Shown: piece after piece, positions 1-9,005 of the stretch
How the letters are laid out: every line of letters begins with the position of its first letter
How positions within the stretch are numbered: the first letter of the stretch is position 1
Assembly (NCBI RefSeq): GCF_017814945.1
Contig: NZ_JAGIPX010000011.1
Span: forward strand, 124,001 to 188,000
Direction of reading: 5' to 3'
DNA from: Paraburkholderia sp. LEh10
Lineage (GTDB): Bacteria > Pseudomonadota > Gammaproteobacteria > Burkholderiales > Burkholderiaceae
DNA: 64,000 nucleotides
Position numbers and translations under genes: made by a program
The notes under the pieces: model-generated
The model's input: the letters and a program-made list of their open reading frames with translations, nothing else
Databases searched by the model: none
What the model was told of the DNA's origin: nothing

Positions 1-525
1 ATTAAGGAGGGGATCGAGAAAGGCCTGGAGCGAAAAGCGGCAGAAATTTTTGAACGTTCCGCACGATTTGTGAAAAAAGGAATTGACTTTAGAAGAGCGT
101 TCTCGAAGGAACGATTCGATGACGTAGGAGATTTTGATGTATTGGCATATTGGCCTGAAACCAATACGTGGGTGACCGTCGAGTGCAAATACAACCAACC
201 CGCGTACTGCATCAAGGACCTGCGGCGGCTGCGTGAGCGGATCTTTGAGTTACCGCCGGGAAAGCATCAACTCGCAAAGATTGAGGGGCGGCGCAATTTC
301 CTCACCCCGCGCATCGAACAGATTCGAAGCCTGCTTTCATGGCCGCAACCATCCGAGCGAGTAGCCCCTAAGATCATCGAACTCTATGTCGGTAAAGATT
401 TGTACTGGTGGATGCGATATCCGCCGTATGATGTTCCCACCGAGTTCCTGCAGATCGATATGTTGGACGGATGGCTAAGTGAGCGAATGCCTCGCTTTTC
501 AGTGTCTCCGAGCCCCGGTCCCTGA
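1..525 (+). CDS. 5'-truncated PD-(D/E)XK nuclease-like protein
   Basis: The frame is open from the first base, so the real start lies upstream of the window; 174 residues are visible. An Asp in GDFDVLAYW is followed 15 residues later by Glu-Cys-Lys in VTVECKYNQ. That D...ExK spacing, with hydrophobic strands on both sides, is typical of the PD-(D/E)XK nuclease fold found in restriction-like and repair nucleases. After it comes an Arg-rich helical part and then a Trp/Tyr-rich segment (YWWMRYPPY). No second domain is visible. The nuclease assignment is inference from this one motif; a non-catalytic fold relative is possible. Confidence 0.6.
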   Translation: MKEGIEKGLERKAAEIFERSARFVKKGIDFRRAFSKERFDDVGDFDVLAYWPETNTWVTVECKYNQPAYCIKDLRRLRERIFELPPGKHQLAKIEGRRNFLTPRIEQIRSLLSWPQPSERVAPKIIELYVGKDLYWWMRYPPYDVPTEFLQIDMLDGWLSERMPRFSVSPSPGP

Positions 526-814
526 AAGTCATACGAGGCGGGTGGGCCATCTATTGACACATTGTTGTGAATGCAGACTTCGACTGCAACGTTCGCGAAG
601 TCCGTCGAAGTCGTCAGAAGATGGTCCATGCATCCATGTCGGCACCCCCGTCAAAAGCTTCTGTTGACGGGATGAGATGCCATCGCGAGTCGCGGACGTC
701 ATCTCAAACGTCAGATCTCGAGATCCTGATCCGTTGGTGTCAAACGACGGATCAGTCAGGTCGCCTAGCGCTATTTCTGCCTGCGCGGACATCCGGACAT
801 CCCTCAGGACACTC

Positions 815-1480
815 CTAGTTTTCGATCTTGGATGGTAAATCGGTCATGATCTTTTTGGCCGCCTCACGCCCGGCCATTCGGAGGAACCACGCTGCCACCT
901 TGGTCCGCCCCGGCGGGTTGAGCGAGGGAATCATCTGATTCATTGCCCCCATAAAGCCATAGAGAAGGATGTCCGCCATGGTGATGCGATCTCCAGCGAC
1001 AAAGGCGCGTCTCTCCATGTCGTCGTCAAGCTGGTTGAGCCCCTTCTCGGCCAGCAGGCGGTTGTTGGTCTTGGCCTCAGGAAACAAAACGCGGTTACCC
1101 CGATAGAGGTTCTCCCCAGCGTCCGTGCCACGCCACCATGTCACAAAGGGCTGGCAGACTTCAAGGTCGACTCGCCGGACCCACATCGCGATCTCCGCCC
1201 GCTCCTCGGGTGTTTCACCAAACAGTCGCTTGCCACCTTTGGCCACTTCGTCGAGATAGCCGCAGATGGCTGTGATTTCGGTAATGATGCGGCCGTCGTC
1301 CAGCTTAAGAGCCGGCACTTCGCCACGCGAGTTCACCGTTGTACGGTAGCGTCTGCTACGGTTGGCAAGATTTCGCAAATCGACGGATTCGACGTCGAGC
1401 TTGATGCCACAACGTTCGAATATGAACAGTCGAACGCTGACAGGATTCGGACCAGGTGCATTGCCATCGTATAGGATCAT
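815..1480 (-). CDS. Glutathione S-transferase family protein
   Basis: A 221-residue cytosolic protein of the usual GST length. Residues 1-80 form the thioredoxin-like half: an opening beta strand (MILYDG), then a GEVPAL segment with the cis-proline that binds glutathione, and DGRIITEITAICGYL, the usual glutathione-contact helix. The remainder is all-helical and contains the FVAGDRITMADILLYG N-capping box typical of the C-terminal half. GSTs conjugate or isomerise electrophilic compounds, and one at the edge of a catabolic cluster may handle reactive intermediates. It has no copy of the GTCCCC/GGGGAC operator in front of it, so its link to the neighbouring regulon is uncertain. Confidence 0.88.
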   Translation of the reverse strand: MILYDGNAPGPNPVSVRLFIFERCGIKLDVESVDLRNLANRSRRYRTTVNSRGEVPALKLDDGRIITEITAICGYLDEVAKGGKRLFGETPEERAEIAMWVRRVDLEVCQPFVTWWRGTDAGENLYRGNRVLFPEAKTNNRLLAEKGLNQLDDDMERRAFVAGDRITMADILLYGFMGAMNQMIPSLNPPGRTKVAAWFLRMAGREAAKKIMTDLPSKIEN

Positions 1481-2098
1481 GTCAACTCTTCCCGAGAGCG
1501 TAAAAATTAGTGAGGCGGTACGGCGCGACGCGCTGATCTGTGACTGCGCGGGAGACCACTGACCGCTTCGTCGTAGAGCAAGCTTGTTCGAGATGAAGTG
1601 CTGGCGTCCACACTACGACCGCCCCTTATGCCTTGGGTGCGACTTGCCTTGCTAGCAACGCACGCGTTGCAGGCATCGAATTACCTTCAACCTTGCCCAG
1701 CGCGATGCAGTCAGACAGAATATCTAGATCTTGCCGATTTATGTTTCTCCATCGTGAATTCGTTTGAATCCCTGCAAGCCAAGCGGGAGATTGCCTTCTC
1801 CCAGCCGCACCAGAAATCGAGGATAGATCCCGCTGTGCTTTGAGACTTGAGCGTCCTTCCCCTCGACGGAAAAGCCAATCGCCGACTATGGCGATAGGCC
1901 AGGTCCGCTTGTTCAATGAGTACCGAATCAGCAGATCGATGAGTCTCGATGTCGAACCACTGAACACGATCACCTATCTCGCGCGCAACCCCTGCATCGT
2001 GACGGAATCCTTCTTACTTCGGCACAGAAATAATACGGAAAAGTGCCTCGATCAATAAGCCCCGATAAAATGGATAACGTCCTGAGTGAGGCTCAACA
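1481..2098. other. Intergenic stretch with no intact gene
   Basis: This 618-base gap separates the GST gene from a LysR regulator gene. Apart from a weak coding remnant near 1626-1860 I see no supported gene, RNA or repeat. The last 40 bases hold the GAGG ribosome binding site of the LysR gene. Confidence 0.5.
1626..1860 (-). pseudogene. Possible remnant of a 2-dehydropantoate 2-reductase-like gene
   Basis: Read on the minus strand, one frame gives a segment beginning HSGIYPRFLVRLGEG. After a frame change it continues as LDILSDCIALGKVEG and MPATRALLARQ to a stop. The order (HSGIY-R, a helix, then LG...G...P..R.L) resembles the C-terminal dimer domain of ketopantoate reductases, broken by at least one frameshift and lacking the NADP-binding half. 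No start or ribosome binding site fits. The match is weak and from memory of the family pattern only. Confidence 0.25.
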
Positions 2099-2995
2099 AT
2101 GAGACGGGAAGACCTGTCCGATTTACTTGCTTTCGCACGCATAGCGGACGAGCGTAGCTTTACGCGAGCCGCTCATAAGCTTGGGTTATCGGGATCAGCT
2201 CTTAGCCATGCTATGCGGCTACTGGAAGAGCGCTTGAACGTCAAGCTCTTACATCGGACAACAAGAAGTGTTGCGGCCACCCCCGCAGGCGAGCGTCTAC
2301 TAGAACGCCTCCACCCTGCACTTGCGGAAATCGAGGACGCGATCGACGTACTCGCGGAAGACTCGGCGCGAGCGACCGGACTGGTTCGCATTAACACGCA
2401 CCGCAGCGCCGCGTCCTTGATCGTACTTCCCAAGCTCGAGGAACTGGCAAAACTGCACCCTAGTCTGACAGTTGAATTGACAAGCAACGACAACGATATC
2501 GATATCGTCGCCGGCGGATTTGATGCCGGCATTCGCTACGGAGAGCATGTGGCTCGCGACATGACGGCGGTACGTATTAGTCAAAAGACGCGCACGGTCG
2601 TCGTCGCATCCCCGCAGTACCTTGCGGCGACACCGAAAATCGCGGCACCATCTGACCTTGCCGCTCACCGTTGCCTGGTATGGCGTGCGCCCACTTCAGG
2701 CGCGATGCTGCGCTGGGAATTTCGAAAGGATAGTCGCAAGGTGAATGCGATCGTAGACCCATCTTTTATCAGTAACGATATGGGATTGCTAATCGACGCA
2801 GCTATCCGAAATCTCGGTGTGCTATATACACTTCACGATCAGGTCCAAATGGCTATAGCATCTGGAGACCTTGTTGAGCTGTTGCCATCATGGTCCCTGC
2901 CACGTGATGCCTGTTACCTCTACTACCCAAGCAGGAGACAACTCCGTCCTGTGCTTCGCATTGTGATAGACGCGCTACGGACCTATCACGAGTGA
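2099..2995 (+). CDS. LysR-family transcriptional regulator
   Basis: A full-length LysR protein (298 residues). Residues 1-65 are the winged helix-turn-helix (DLLAFARIADERSFTRAA...SALSHAMRLLEERL...LLHRTTR), followed by a linker helix and a periplasmic-binding-protein-like effector domain to the end. The subfamily resembles CrgA-type regulators. GAGG lies 8 bases before the ATG. It is convergent with the liv transport operon at the edge of the catabolic region. LysR proteins usually control a divergent neighbour, but the GST gene is more than 600 bases away, so its target is not evident. Confidence 0.92.
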   Translation: MRREDLSDLLAFARIADERSFTRAAHKLGLSGSALSHAMRLLEERLNVKLLHRTTRSVAATPAGERLLERLHPALAEIEDAIDVLAEDSARATGLVRINTHRSAASLIVLPKLEELAKLHPSLTVELTSNDNDIDIVAGGFDAGIRYGEHVARDMTAVRISQKTRTVVVASPQYLAATPKIAAPSDLAAHRCLVWRAPTSGAMLRWEFRKDSRKVNAIVDPSFISNDMGLLIDAAIRNLGVLYTLHDQVQMAIASGDLVELLPSWSLPRDACYLYYPSRRQLRPVLRIVIDALRTYHE

Positions 2996-3053
2996 CCGGC
3001 TGAACGACCAGTATCGGATGTGGGAGGAATGCTTCATCTCATCCCACCGGAGG

Positions 3054-3070
3054 GCCCCCTTTTTGGGGAC
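3054..3070. promoter_or_regulatory. Orphan copy of the GTCCCC-N5-GGGGAC dyad
   Basis: GCCCCC-TTTTT-GGGGAC differs from the cluster-wide dyad by one base. It lies between the convergent LysR and liv genes, where no sense promoter is expected. On the plus strand the hexamer 23 bases downstream is GAGCAT, keeping A at position 2 and T at position 6 as at the other sites; transcription from there would be antisense to the liv permease gene. It could also be a GC-rich terminator stem, but no T tract follows. Confidence 0.35.
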
Positions 3071-3172
3071 TTGACCTGGCTGGTCGAGGCGCGAGCATTA
3101 AGACGGTGATCTTATCGGAACGTGACGGTATTGCCGGCGATACCATCACGTCCATATATCGCATTTGAATTC

Positions 3173-5134
3173 TTACGCGACACGCGCCTTGGACCCAATA
3201 GGTCGCGTGCCCTCCGACGCAAGCGCCTCATCGCATTCCGGCCCTCCATCGGAGGTCCCCCGACGACTTTGTCGTCCCCTGCGCGCGACCAGCGCCTCCA
3301 AACCACCGACCATACCCTGTCTAAAAAGCAACACGCATGCGACAAAAATAATTCCCTGTATGACGGTAACCCACGAGCCCAAACTGGCCAGATAACCTTC
3401 AATCGAAATCATGACGATCGCCCCGACCATTGGCCCGAGCAGAGTACCGAGTCCACCAATCAATGTCATCAAGACTACCTCACCGGACATCGCCCAATGC
3501 ACGTCCGTCAGTGCCGCGATCTGAAACACGAGCGTTTTAGCGCCACCTGCAAGCCCGGCTAGCGCGGCAGAGAGCACGAACGCAATCAACTTTATGCGGC
3601 GGGTTTTGTATCCAAGAGATATAGCACGTGGCTCATTCTCGCCAATCGCTTTCAAGACACGACCGAATGGCGAGTGAACGCAACGATAGATGATGAACAG
3701 TCCAACAAGCGAAACGAAGAGAACGAAGTAGTAGGCGTGAAGCGTTGGAGTGAGGTCAATCAGTCCAAACAGCTTGCCACGAGGGACGTCGCGCAAGCCG
3801 TCCTCGCCGCCCGTGAAGGGCATTTGAACGCAGAGAAAGTAGATGAGTTGCGACAGCGCCAGCGTGACCATCGCGAAATAGATACCCTGACGACGTATCG
3901 CTACCAACCCAAAAATCAGCCCGATCAACGCACTGCCGGCAACGCTTATGACGAGCGCAATCTCAGGAGAAACCCCCCATTCACGAAGTGCGATCCCGGA
4001 AGCGTATGCGCCGACGCCGAAGAACGCGGCGTGGCCGAAAGACATTAATCCAGCAAAGCCAATCAGCAGGTTGAATGCTGCGGCAAACAACGCGAAGCAC
4101 ATCGCTTTCATCGCGAATCCGGGATAAATTCCGATGAATGGAGCAACGATCGCCAGAATCAGCAGGCCCCGGCCCAGCCACCTCGACACTAGTCTGCTGT
4201 TCGCCCGAAGCACAAGTGCGCTCGCTTCACTGGGAATGACTTGCGCAAGATCAGTCTTGCCAAAAAGTCCCGCCGGTTTGAGCAAAAGAACGATCGCCAT
4301 AACAACGAAGATAACGACAGTGGAGCCTTCCGGGTAGAAAAACTTTGTGAGACCTTCCACGATTCCCAGGCAAAAACCCGAAATGACCGCTCCGATAATC
4401 GACCCCATTCCGCCGATCACGACGACTGCGAAAACAACGATAACAATGTTTGATCCCATTAGCGGGCTGACTTGATACACCGGCGCGGCCATAACCCCAC
4501 CGAGAGCGGCGAGCGCTACGCCGAACCCGTAAGTCAGCATGATCAGACGCGGTACGTTGATTCCAAAGGCGCGAACCAGCATGGGGTTCTCCGTGGCCGC
4601 ACGCAAGTACGCACCAAGTCGTGTTTTTTCGATAACGAACCAGGTCGAAAGACATAGCGCAAGTGATGCAACAATGACCCAGACGCGATAGTACGGTAGG
4701 ACCATGAATCCGAGCTTCTTTGCCCCAAGCAGCGCAGGAGGGATCGAGTAAGGTTGTCCGGCATTGCCATATTCTTGCCGGAACAGCCCTTCGATAATGA
4801 GGGACAGCCCGAGCGTCAACAGCAAGCCATAAATATGATCCAACCTATACACGCGTCGAATCATCAGACGCTCGATTACGATACCCACTGCACCGACGGT
4901 GATCGGCGCCAAAATGAGTGCATACCAGTAGCCAACGCCAAAAACGTTCAGTAGATACCATGCAACAAATGACCCCATCATGTACATCGCACCGTGGGCG
5001 AAGTTCACGATGTTCAAGAGGCCGAAGATAATCGCCAAACCCAGGCTCAACATGGCATAGAAAGAGCCATTGATCATGCCAACGAGAATTTGGCCAGACA
5101 AAGCCTGCAGTAATACGCCGAAGTGTTCGAACAT
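3173..5134 (-). CDS. Fused LivH-LivM branched-chain amino acid-type ABC permease
   Basis: A single 653-residue inner-membrane protein joins two permeases that are usually separate. Residues 1-300 are LivH-like (SLGLAIIFGLLNIVNFAHGAMYM near the start, VFAVVVIGGMGSIIGA near the middle). Residues 320-630 are LivM-like (LIGFAGLMSFGHAAFFGVGAYASGIA and VLMTLIGGLGTLLGPMVGA), and a basic soluble tail ends the protein. The stop of one half and the start of the other are simply absent. It is the third gene of livG-livF-livHM on the minus strand, 12 bases after livF. No substrate-binding protein is adjacent; two candidates lie at 23.9 and 28.2 kb. Confidence 0.92.
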   Translation of the reverse strand: MFEHFGVLLQALSGQILVGMINGSFYAMLSLGLAIIFGLLNIVNFAHGAMYMMGSFVAWYLLNVFGVGYWYALILAPITVGAVGIVIERLMIRRVYRLDHIYGLLLTLGLSLIIEGLFRQEYGNAGQPYSIPPALLGAKKLGFMVLPYYRVWVIVASLALCLSTWFVIEKTRLGAYLRAATENPMLVRAFGINVPRLIMLTYGFGVALAALGGVMAAPVYQVSPLMGSNIVIVVFAVVVIGGMGSIIGAVISGFCLGIVEGLTKFFYPEGSTVVIFVVMAIVLLLKPAGLFGKTDLAQVIPSEASALVLRANSRLVSRWLGRGLLILAIVAPFIGIYPGFAMKAMCFALFAAAFNLLIGFAGLMSFGHAAFFGVGAYASGIALREWGVSPEIALVISVAGSALIGLIFGLVAIRRQGIYFAMVTLALSQLIYFLCVQMPFTGGEDGLRDVPRGKLFGLIDLTPTLHAYYFVLFVSLVGLFIIYRCVHSPFGRVLKAIGENEPRAISLGYKTRRIKLIAFVLSAALAGLAGGAKTLVFQIAALTDVHWAMSGEVVLMTLIGGLGTLLGPMVGAIVMISIEGYLASLGSWVTVIQGIIFVACVLLFRQGMVGGLEALVARRGRQSRRGTSDGGPECDEALASEGTRPIGSKARVA

Positions 5135-5146
5135 AACAGTGCTCCA

Positions 5147-5899
5147 TCAAACGCCGAGGCGAGAGTTAAGCTTCTCTTTGTTGAAAGGATCATCCAGCTC
5201 GTCTCTCGTCATTGAATCGACAACATGTCCTTCCTCAAAGATGTAGTACCGATCTGCCACAGTGCGAGCAAAAGCGAAATTTTGCTCGACCAGCAGGATC
5301 GTGAGCCCCTTTTTCTTCAAGATGTGCAAAGCCCTCCCGATCTGCTCGATGATTACAGGCGCAAGGCCCTCAGTCGGCTCATCAAGCAAGATCAAATCGG
5401 CACCGGTACGCAAGATTCGGCCTATCGCGAGCATTTGCTGCTCGCCGCCAGACAGCTTCGTACCCTGACTGGCGCGCCGCTCGAACAGGTTTGGAAACAA
5501 CGCATAGATTTCGTCGACGGACATGCCACCCGGCTTGACGACGGGTGGAAGCAGCAGATTCTCCTCGACGTTCAGACTTGAGAAGATGCCCCGCTCTTCT
5601 GGCACATAGCCCACCCCCAGCCGAGCAATCTTCTCCGGCGATAGCCGCACGGTTTCGTCGCCTGCGACCCGGACGGATCCGTGGCGCTTGACAAGTCCCA
5701 TGATAGAACGGAGCGTCGTGGTCTTTCCTGCGCCATTGCGTCCAAGGAGAGTTACGACTTCACCACGACGCACTTCGAGCGAAACGCCGTGCAACACGTG
5801 GCTCTCGCCGTAAAATGCGTTGAGCCCATCGATGCAAAGTAGACATGAGTCGTTAGTTGGCGGCGCTTGCCACCCATCTAGCACAGCGGCGTCACTCAT
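5147..5899 (-). CDS. livF: LivF-type ABC transporter ATP-binding protein
   Basis: A 250-residue ATPase with Walker A GRNGAGKTT, signature LSGGEQQML, Walker B LILLDEPTEGLAP and a switch His in LLVEQNF-type context (LVEQNFAFA, the LivF variant with Gln). The long soluble N-terminal extension of about 20 residues precedes the usual LivF start (LCIDGLNAFYG). It overlaps the end of livG by 8 bases, which indicates translational coupling, and powers the fused permease downstream. The real substrate may be an organic acid or aromatic compound rather than an amino acid, since this transporter family is often recruited to catabolic clusters. Confidence 0.93.
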   Translation of the reverse strand: MSDAAVLDGWQAPPTNDSCLLCIDGLNAFYGESHVLHGVSLEVRRGEVVTLLGRNGAGKTTTLRSIMGLVKRHGSVRVAGDETVRLSPEKIARLGVGYVPEERGIFSSLNVEENLLLPPVVKPGGMSVDEIYALFPNLFERRASQGTKLSGGEQQMLAIGRILRTGADLILLDEPTEGLAPVIIEQIGRALHILKKKGLTILLVEQNFAFARTVADRYYIFEEGHVVDSMTRDELDDPFNKEKLNSRLGV

Positions 5900-6644
5900 T
5901 TGCGGTTCCCATGTAGGCGGCTCGTACTTCGGGGTTACGCGAAACTTCGTAGTACGTTCCCTCGGCGAGCGTACGCCCGCGCGTCAAGACAGTAATGGTG
6001 TCGCACAGACTTGCTACGACAGAGAGGTTATGCTCGACCATCAAAATTGTCCGATGCTTCGCGACACGTCGGATAAGCTCGGCCGTCCGGTCGATGTCCT
6101 CGTGTCCCATACCGGCCAACGGCTCGTCGAGCAGTAAAACTTCCGGTTCAACAGCTAACGTTGTCGCTAATTCAAGGGCTCTCTTTCGGCCGTACGGTAA
6201 CTGCACCGCAGGGATATCCTCGTATTCTTCCAGACCGACTGCATGAACGAGTTCCATAGCTCTTTCATTCAGGGAATCAAGCACTCTTTCAGAACGCCAA
6301 AAATGAAACCAATTTCGCATCGACTGTTGCAATGCAATGCAAACGTTGTCACGCACCGTCAAATGCGGGAACACAGCCGATATCTGAAACGATCGCACGA
6401 GCCCTTTCAAGGCAACTTCCTCGGGCCTTGCTTGAGTGATGTCCTCGCCCTTATATAGAATCTGCCCCTTGCTCGGTTGGAGAAATTTCGTGATCAGGTT
6501 GAAGACCGTGCTCTTTCCCGCTCCATTGGGCCCAATGAGAGCATGGATAGACCCCTTTCGTACTTTCAGATCTAGATCGGAAACTGCCTTGAATCCGCGG
6601 AACTCCTTCCCAAGTCCCATCGTCTGGATTACGTATTCCGCCAT
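5892..6644 (-). CDS. livG: LivG-type ABC transporter ATP-binding protein
   Basis: First gene of the liv operon, 250 residues. It has Walker A GPNGAGKST, the LivG-type degenerate signature LPYGRKRALELA, Walker B VLLLDEPLAGM and the switch His in MVEHNLSVV. The C-terminal tail EVSRNPEVRAAYMG is the LivG/BCA_ABC_TP_C motif. The regulated promoter proposed for the operon lies about 200 bases upstream: a GGGGAC half-site and a CATAGT hexamer. A separate 14-bp palindrome sits about 107 bases upstream. Confidence 0.93.
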   Translation of the reverse strand: MAEYVIQTMGLGKEFRGFKAVSDLDLKVRKGSIHALIGPNGAGKSTVFNLITKFLQPSKGQILYKGEDITQARPEEVALKGLVRSFQISAVFPHLTVRDNVCIALQQSMRNWFHFWRSERVLDSLNERAMELVHAVGLEEYEDIPAVQLPYGRKRALELATTLAVEPEVLLLDEPLAGMGHEDIDRTAELIRRVAKHRTILMVEHNLSVVASLCDTITVLTRGRTLAEGTYYEVSRNPEVRAAYMGTANE

Positions 6645-6750
6645 GTTGCTGTCTCCGTGGCGTGATTGGGTATGGACGGTGCTCGGGCTTTAAATCAGAG
6701 CCGAAGCTAAGCGGACCGACACATCTAGTATCGATTCGGCGCGTCAACTG

Positions 6751-6764
6751 CAGACATATGTCTG
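6751..6764. promoter_or_regulatory. Perfect 14-bp palindrome upstream of livG
   Basis: CAGACATATGTCTG is a perfect dyad about 107 bases before the livG start. Its size and place fit an operator for a second regulator, such as one of the two flanking LysR proteins, although no binding protein can be named from sequence. Confidence 0.35.
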
Positions 6765-6844
6765 ACCGCGCCGCTGCGATAACTAGCCAAGACTGCTGGC
6801 GATCCGCACCATCACTCGTTTCACTGAATATGTTTTCTGAGAGG

Positions 6845-6878
6845 ACTATGCCTGCGTTGCGCGACCGCGTAAGTCCCC
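6845..6878 (-). promoter_or_regulatory. Predicted regulated promoter of the liv operon (half operator plus -10)
   Basis: On the minus strand GGGGAC (6873-6878) is followed after 22 bases by CATAGT (6845-6850), the same spacing seen at the full dyads of the cluster. The distal half has decayed to TACCTT. Four of six bases of the hexamer match the -10 consensus. Confidence 0.4.
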
Positions 6879-7081
6879 TGTCGAAGGTACGGAAAATCGA
6901 GTATGGTCATCCTGACCGGAGACGAGCCTCACCACATCAGGGTGCATAGCACGACTTGGATATGGCCCGGAGAATGCAACAATGGGTGCCCACTATCCGC
7001 GCGCACCACCATCTGGCAAAGTGCCGGTTTTTTCTTAAGTCGGTCGGTGTCGGAGGATCCAAAAGTCTTTTTGCATCGGCG

Positions 7082-8038
7082 TCAAGCAGACCTCTCGAGC
7101 CCTTCGTGATAGTCAAATCTCAGATAGTCAGCTTCGGACGCAAGTATCGGCGGGAGTTCCGTTTCGACGAACTTCATCCAGGTCGCCGTTTTCGCGTCGA
7201 GATACTTTCTCGACGGATACAGTGCGAACACGTCGGCTCGATAGGACACATACTGGGGCATGACGCGTACGAGACGTCCTGATTTAAGGCCGCGGATCGC
7301 GGTCGCCATCGGTAGCAAACCAATACCCGCCCCAGCGAGTACTGCACCGTTGACACCTTCGCCCATATTTACGGATATTGGCGTCGAAAAAATGTCGACC
7401 TCCTGCGGCCCATCCGGGCCATCCAGCACCCAGTTTCCGCGCAAGAAGAGCGATGTGTTGAGCTGGACAATCCTGTGCGACGACAGGTCATCAACGTTCA
7501 ACGGCGTCCCGTAGGATTTCACATATTCCTTGGACGCACAGAGTACGCTGAAACTCGTTCCCAGGCGTTTGGCGATGTGGGTCGAGTCCGGAAGCCGTTC
7601 TGCGACGACGATCGACACGTCGTAACCGTTACTGACCGGATCAAGCTGGATGGAGGAAAACGTCAGATCGACCTGTACGTGCTGATGCAACCGCTGATAC
7701 TCGGTAGCGAGGTCAACAATGTAATATTGGCCGAGATGCGGCAAGGCATGTACCCGCAGAGTGCCACGGGGGTTGGTCAACGCTTCCGACGCCTCTTCCT
7801 CCGCCTCCTCAAGCGCATCGAAAATTTGCACACAGCGCGCCAGATATCGATGTCCTGCGGCTGTAAGTGTAGTTTTCCGTGTCGTGCGGTGTAAAAGCCT
7901 CGTCGCCAGGTGTGCCTCTAGGTCTGCTATTGCCCTTGATACCTGTGACGCCGTGCAGTTTAGCTGACGCGCTGCCGTGCCAAAGTGTCCGGATCGTGCG
8001 ACATGCACGAACGTCTTCATGGCTCGCAACATGTCCAT
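7082..8038 (-). CDS. LysR-family transcriptional regulator
   Basis: A 318-residue LysR protein. Residues 1-62 carry the HTH (MLRAMKTFVHVARSGHFGTAARQLNCTASQVSRAIADLEAHLATRLLHRTTRK), followed by the effector domain with the family's typical FSVLCASKEYV and GVNGAVLAGAGIGLLP segments. The gene lies between the liv operon and the ferredoxin gene, all on the minus strand. Its own upstream region (8039-8384) has no copy of the GTCCCC dyad, so it may act independently or on a subset of these genes. Confidence 0.92.
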   Translation of the reverse strand: MDMLRAMKTFVHVARSGHFGTAARQLNCTASQVSRAIADLEAHLATRLLHRTTRKTTLTAAGHRYLARCVQIFDALEEAEEEASEALTNPRGTLRVHALPHLGQYYIVDLATEYQRLHQHVQVDLTFSSIQLDPVSNGYDVSIVVAERLPDSTHIAKRLGTSFSVLCASKEYVKSYGTPLNVDDLSSHRIVQLNTSLFLRGNWVLDGPDGPQEVDIFSTPISVNMGEGVNGAVLAGAGIGLLPMATAIRGLKSGRLVRVMPQYVSYRADVFALYPSRKYLDAKTATWMKFVETELPPILASEADYLRFDYHEGLERSA

Positions 8039-8384
8039 AACTTACCTTAACGAGTTGCACCGCCATAGTGACACAGAGAAAAGTCTGTTTAACATGCGGC
8101 GCTAAATGGTGTGGTCGTTTTCTCCTGCGCAAGTGAGTCCGAAGCATGATCGCCGTTGAACCCATCACGTTCTCTGACAGCAGCACCGCGCTTCTTGGGG
8201 CCGCCGTAGCAGAGACAACCGCTTCATGGCACGGTCGCATGCGGCGTGATGCACGTGCACTCACACCCTTTAGAACGCAGAATGTGCGTGCGGCCACCCA
8301 CGCCGGTGGACGGGGCGACCCCCTGTGCCCATAGGCAAAGCCAAGCCCACTTGGTGGCCGCCAGGAGCAGGCAGATACGCCGTC
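8039..8384. other. Gene-free stretch between LysR and ferredoxin genes
   Basis: These 346 bases contain no reading frame with protein-like composition on either strand and no clear repeat or operator. They presumably hold the LysR promoter. Confidence 0.5.
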
Positions 8385-8729
8385 TTAGGTCTGCGGATCC
8401 GCAATCTCGACGACGATACCGTCAAGTTCCTCAGTCACGAGGACCTGACAGCTTAGCCGGCTGTTCGGTTGCCGGGGCGCGACCGTATAGTCAAGCATCT
8501 GATTTTCGGCGTCTGACATCGGCGGCAGTCTATCAACAAATTCGGAAGAAACGAGCACGTGACAAGTCGCGCAACTGACGTTTCCTCCACAGTCGCCAAT
8601 GATGCCCTCAATGCAATTCGCGGTTGCAGCCTGCATGAGGGTGGTCCCGAGGGGGACATCGATTTCCGTCGATGTCCCGTCGGGAGAAATGTACGTTGCT
8701 TTAACCATCACCTCAGTCTCAGAAGTCAT
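8385..8729 (-). CDS. [2Fe-2S] ferredoxin, putidaredoxin type
   Basis: A 114-residue ferredoxin. Cys47, Cys53, Cys56 and Cys94 follow the C-x5-C-x2-C-x37-C ligand pattern of adrenodoxin/putidaredoxin-type proteins (DCGGNVSCATCHVLV ... LSCQVLV). These proteins pass single electrons from an FAD reductase to a cytochrome P450 or similar oxygenase. The ATG at 8729 has GGGAG 8 bases upstream; a later in-frame ATG has its purine run too close. A reductase gene lies divergently at 9006 and a P450 at 32.2 kb, so the three parts of one electron chain are encoded in the same gene set. The operator at 8838-8854 faces this gene. Confidence 0.93.
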   Translation of the reverse strand: MTSETEVMVKATYISPDGTSTEIDVPLGTTLMQAATANCIEGIIGDCGGNVSCATCHVLVSSEFVDRLPPMSDAENQMLDYTVAPRQPNSRLSCQVLVTEELDGIVVEIADPQT

Positions 8730-8837
8730 ATGAGTATCTCCCTACAAATCGTTCACTAACCACAACATCCACGCCCTACGAAACAGCAAGTCCCTGCATG
8801 GTCGGGTCGATTCTCCGACTTGCGACGAACCTTGTCT

Positions 8838-8854
8838 GTCCCCTTGCCGGGGAC
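8838..8854 (-). promoter_or_regulatory. GTCCCC-N5-GGGGAC operator, ferredoxin promoter
   Basis: GTCCCC-TTGCC-GGGGAC is a perfect 6+6 dyad in the divergent region between ferredoxin and ferredoxin reductase genes. On the minus strand the hexamer GAGAAT (8810-8815) begins 23 bases after the dyad and matches the -10 consensus at four positions. On the plus strand the equivalent hexamer is poor (TGAGAC), so control of the reductase gene from this site is less clear. Confidence 0.65.
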
Positions 8855-9005
8855 CGACAAAACACCCGTCCATCAGTGAGACCAGGGTTTACCTGAACCA
8901 GCACGACGGGGCATCGATATTCAGTACGCTCAGTTAATGTGGGCGGGAAGCAGCGCAAGATCAAGGCGCGATTCCAGAGCAGTCAAACTGGCAGTGGAGC
9001 AAACA

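Larger units (their letters stand above)
6645..7081. other. Intergenic region upstream of the liv operon
   Basis: The 437 bases between livG and the downstream end of a LysR gene contain no credible gene. They hold a perfect 14-bp palindrome at 6751-6764 and a degenerate copy of the cluster-wide operator at 6873-6888, both upstream of livG. Confidence 0.6.

Noticed and set aside
1626..1973. 115-codon minus-strand frame as an intact gene
   Set aside because: Only its C-terminal third looks like protein, and the matching upstream part is in another frame.
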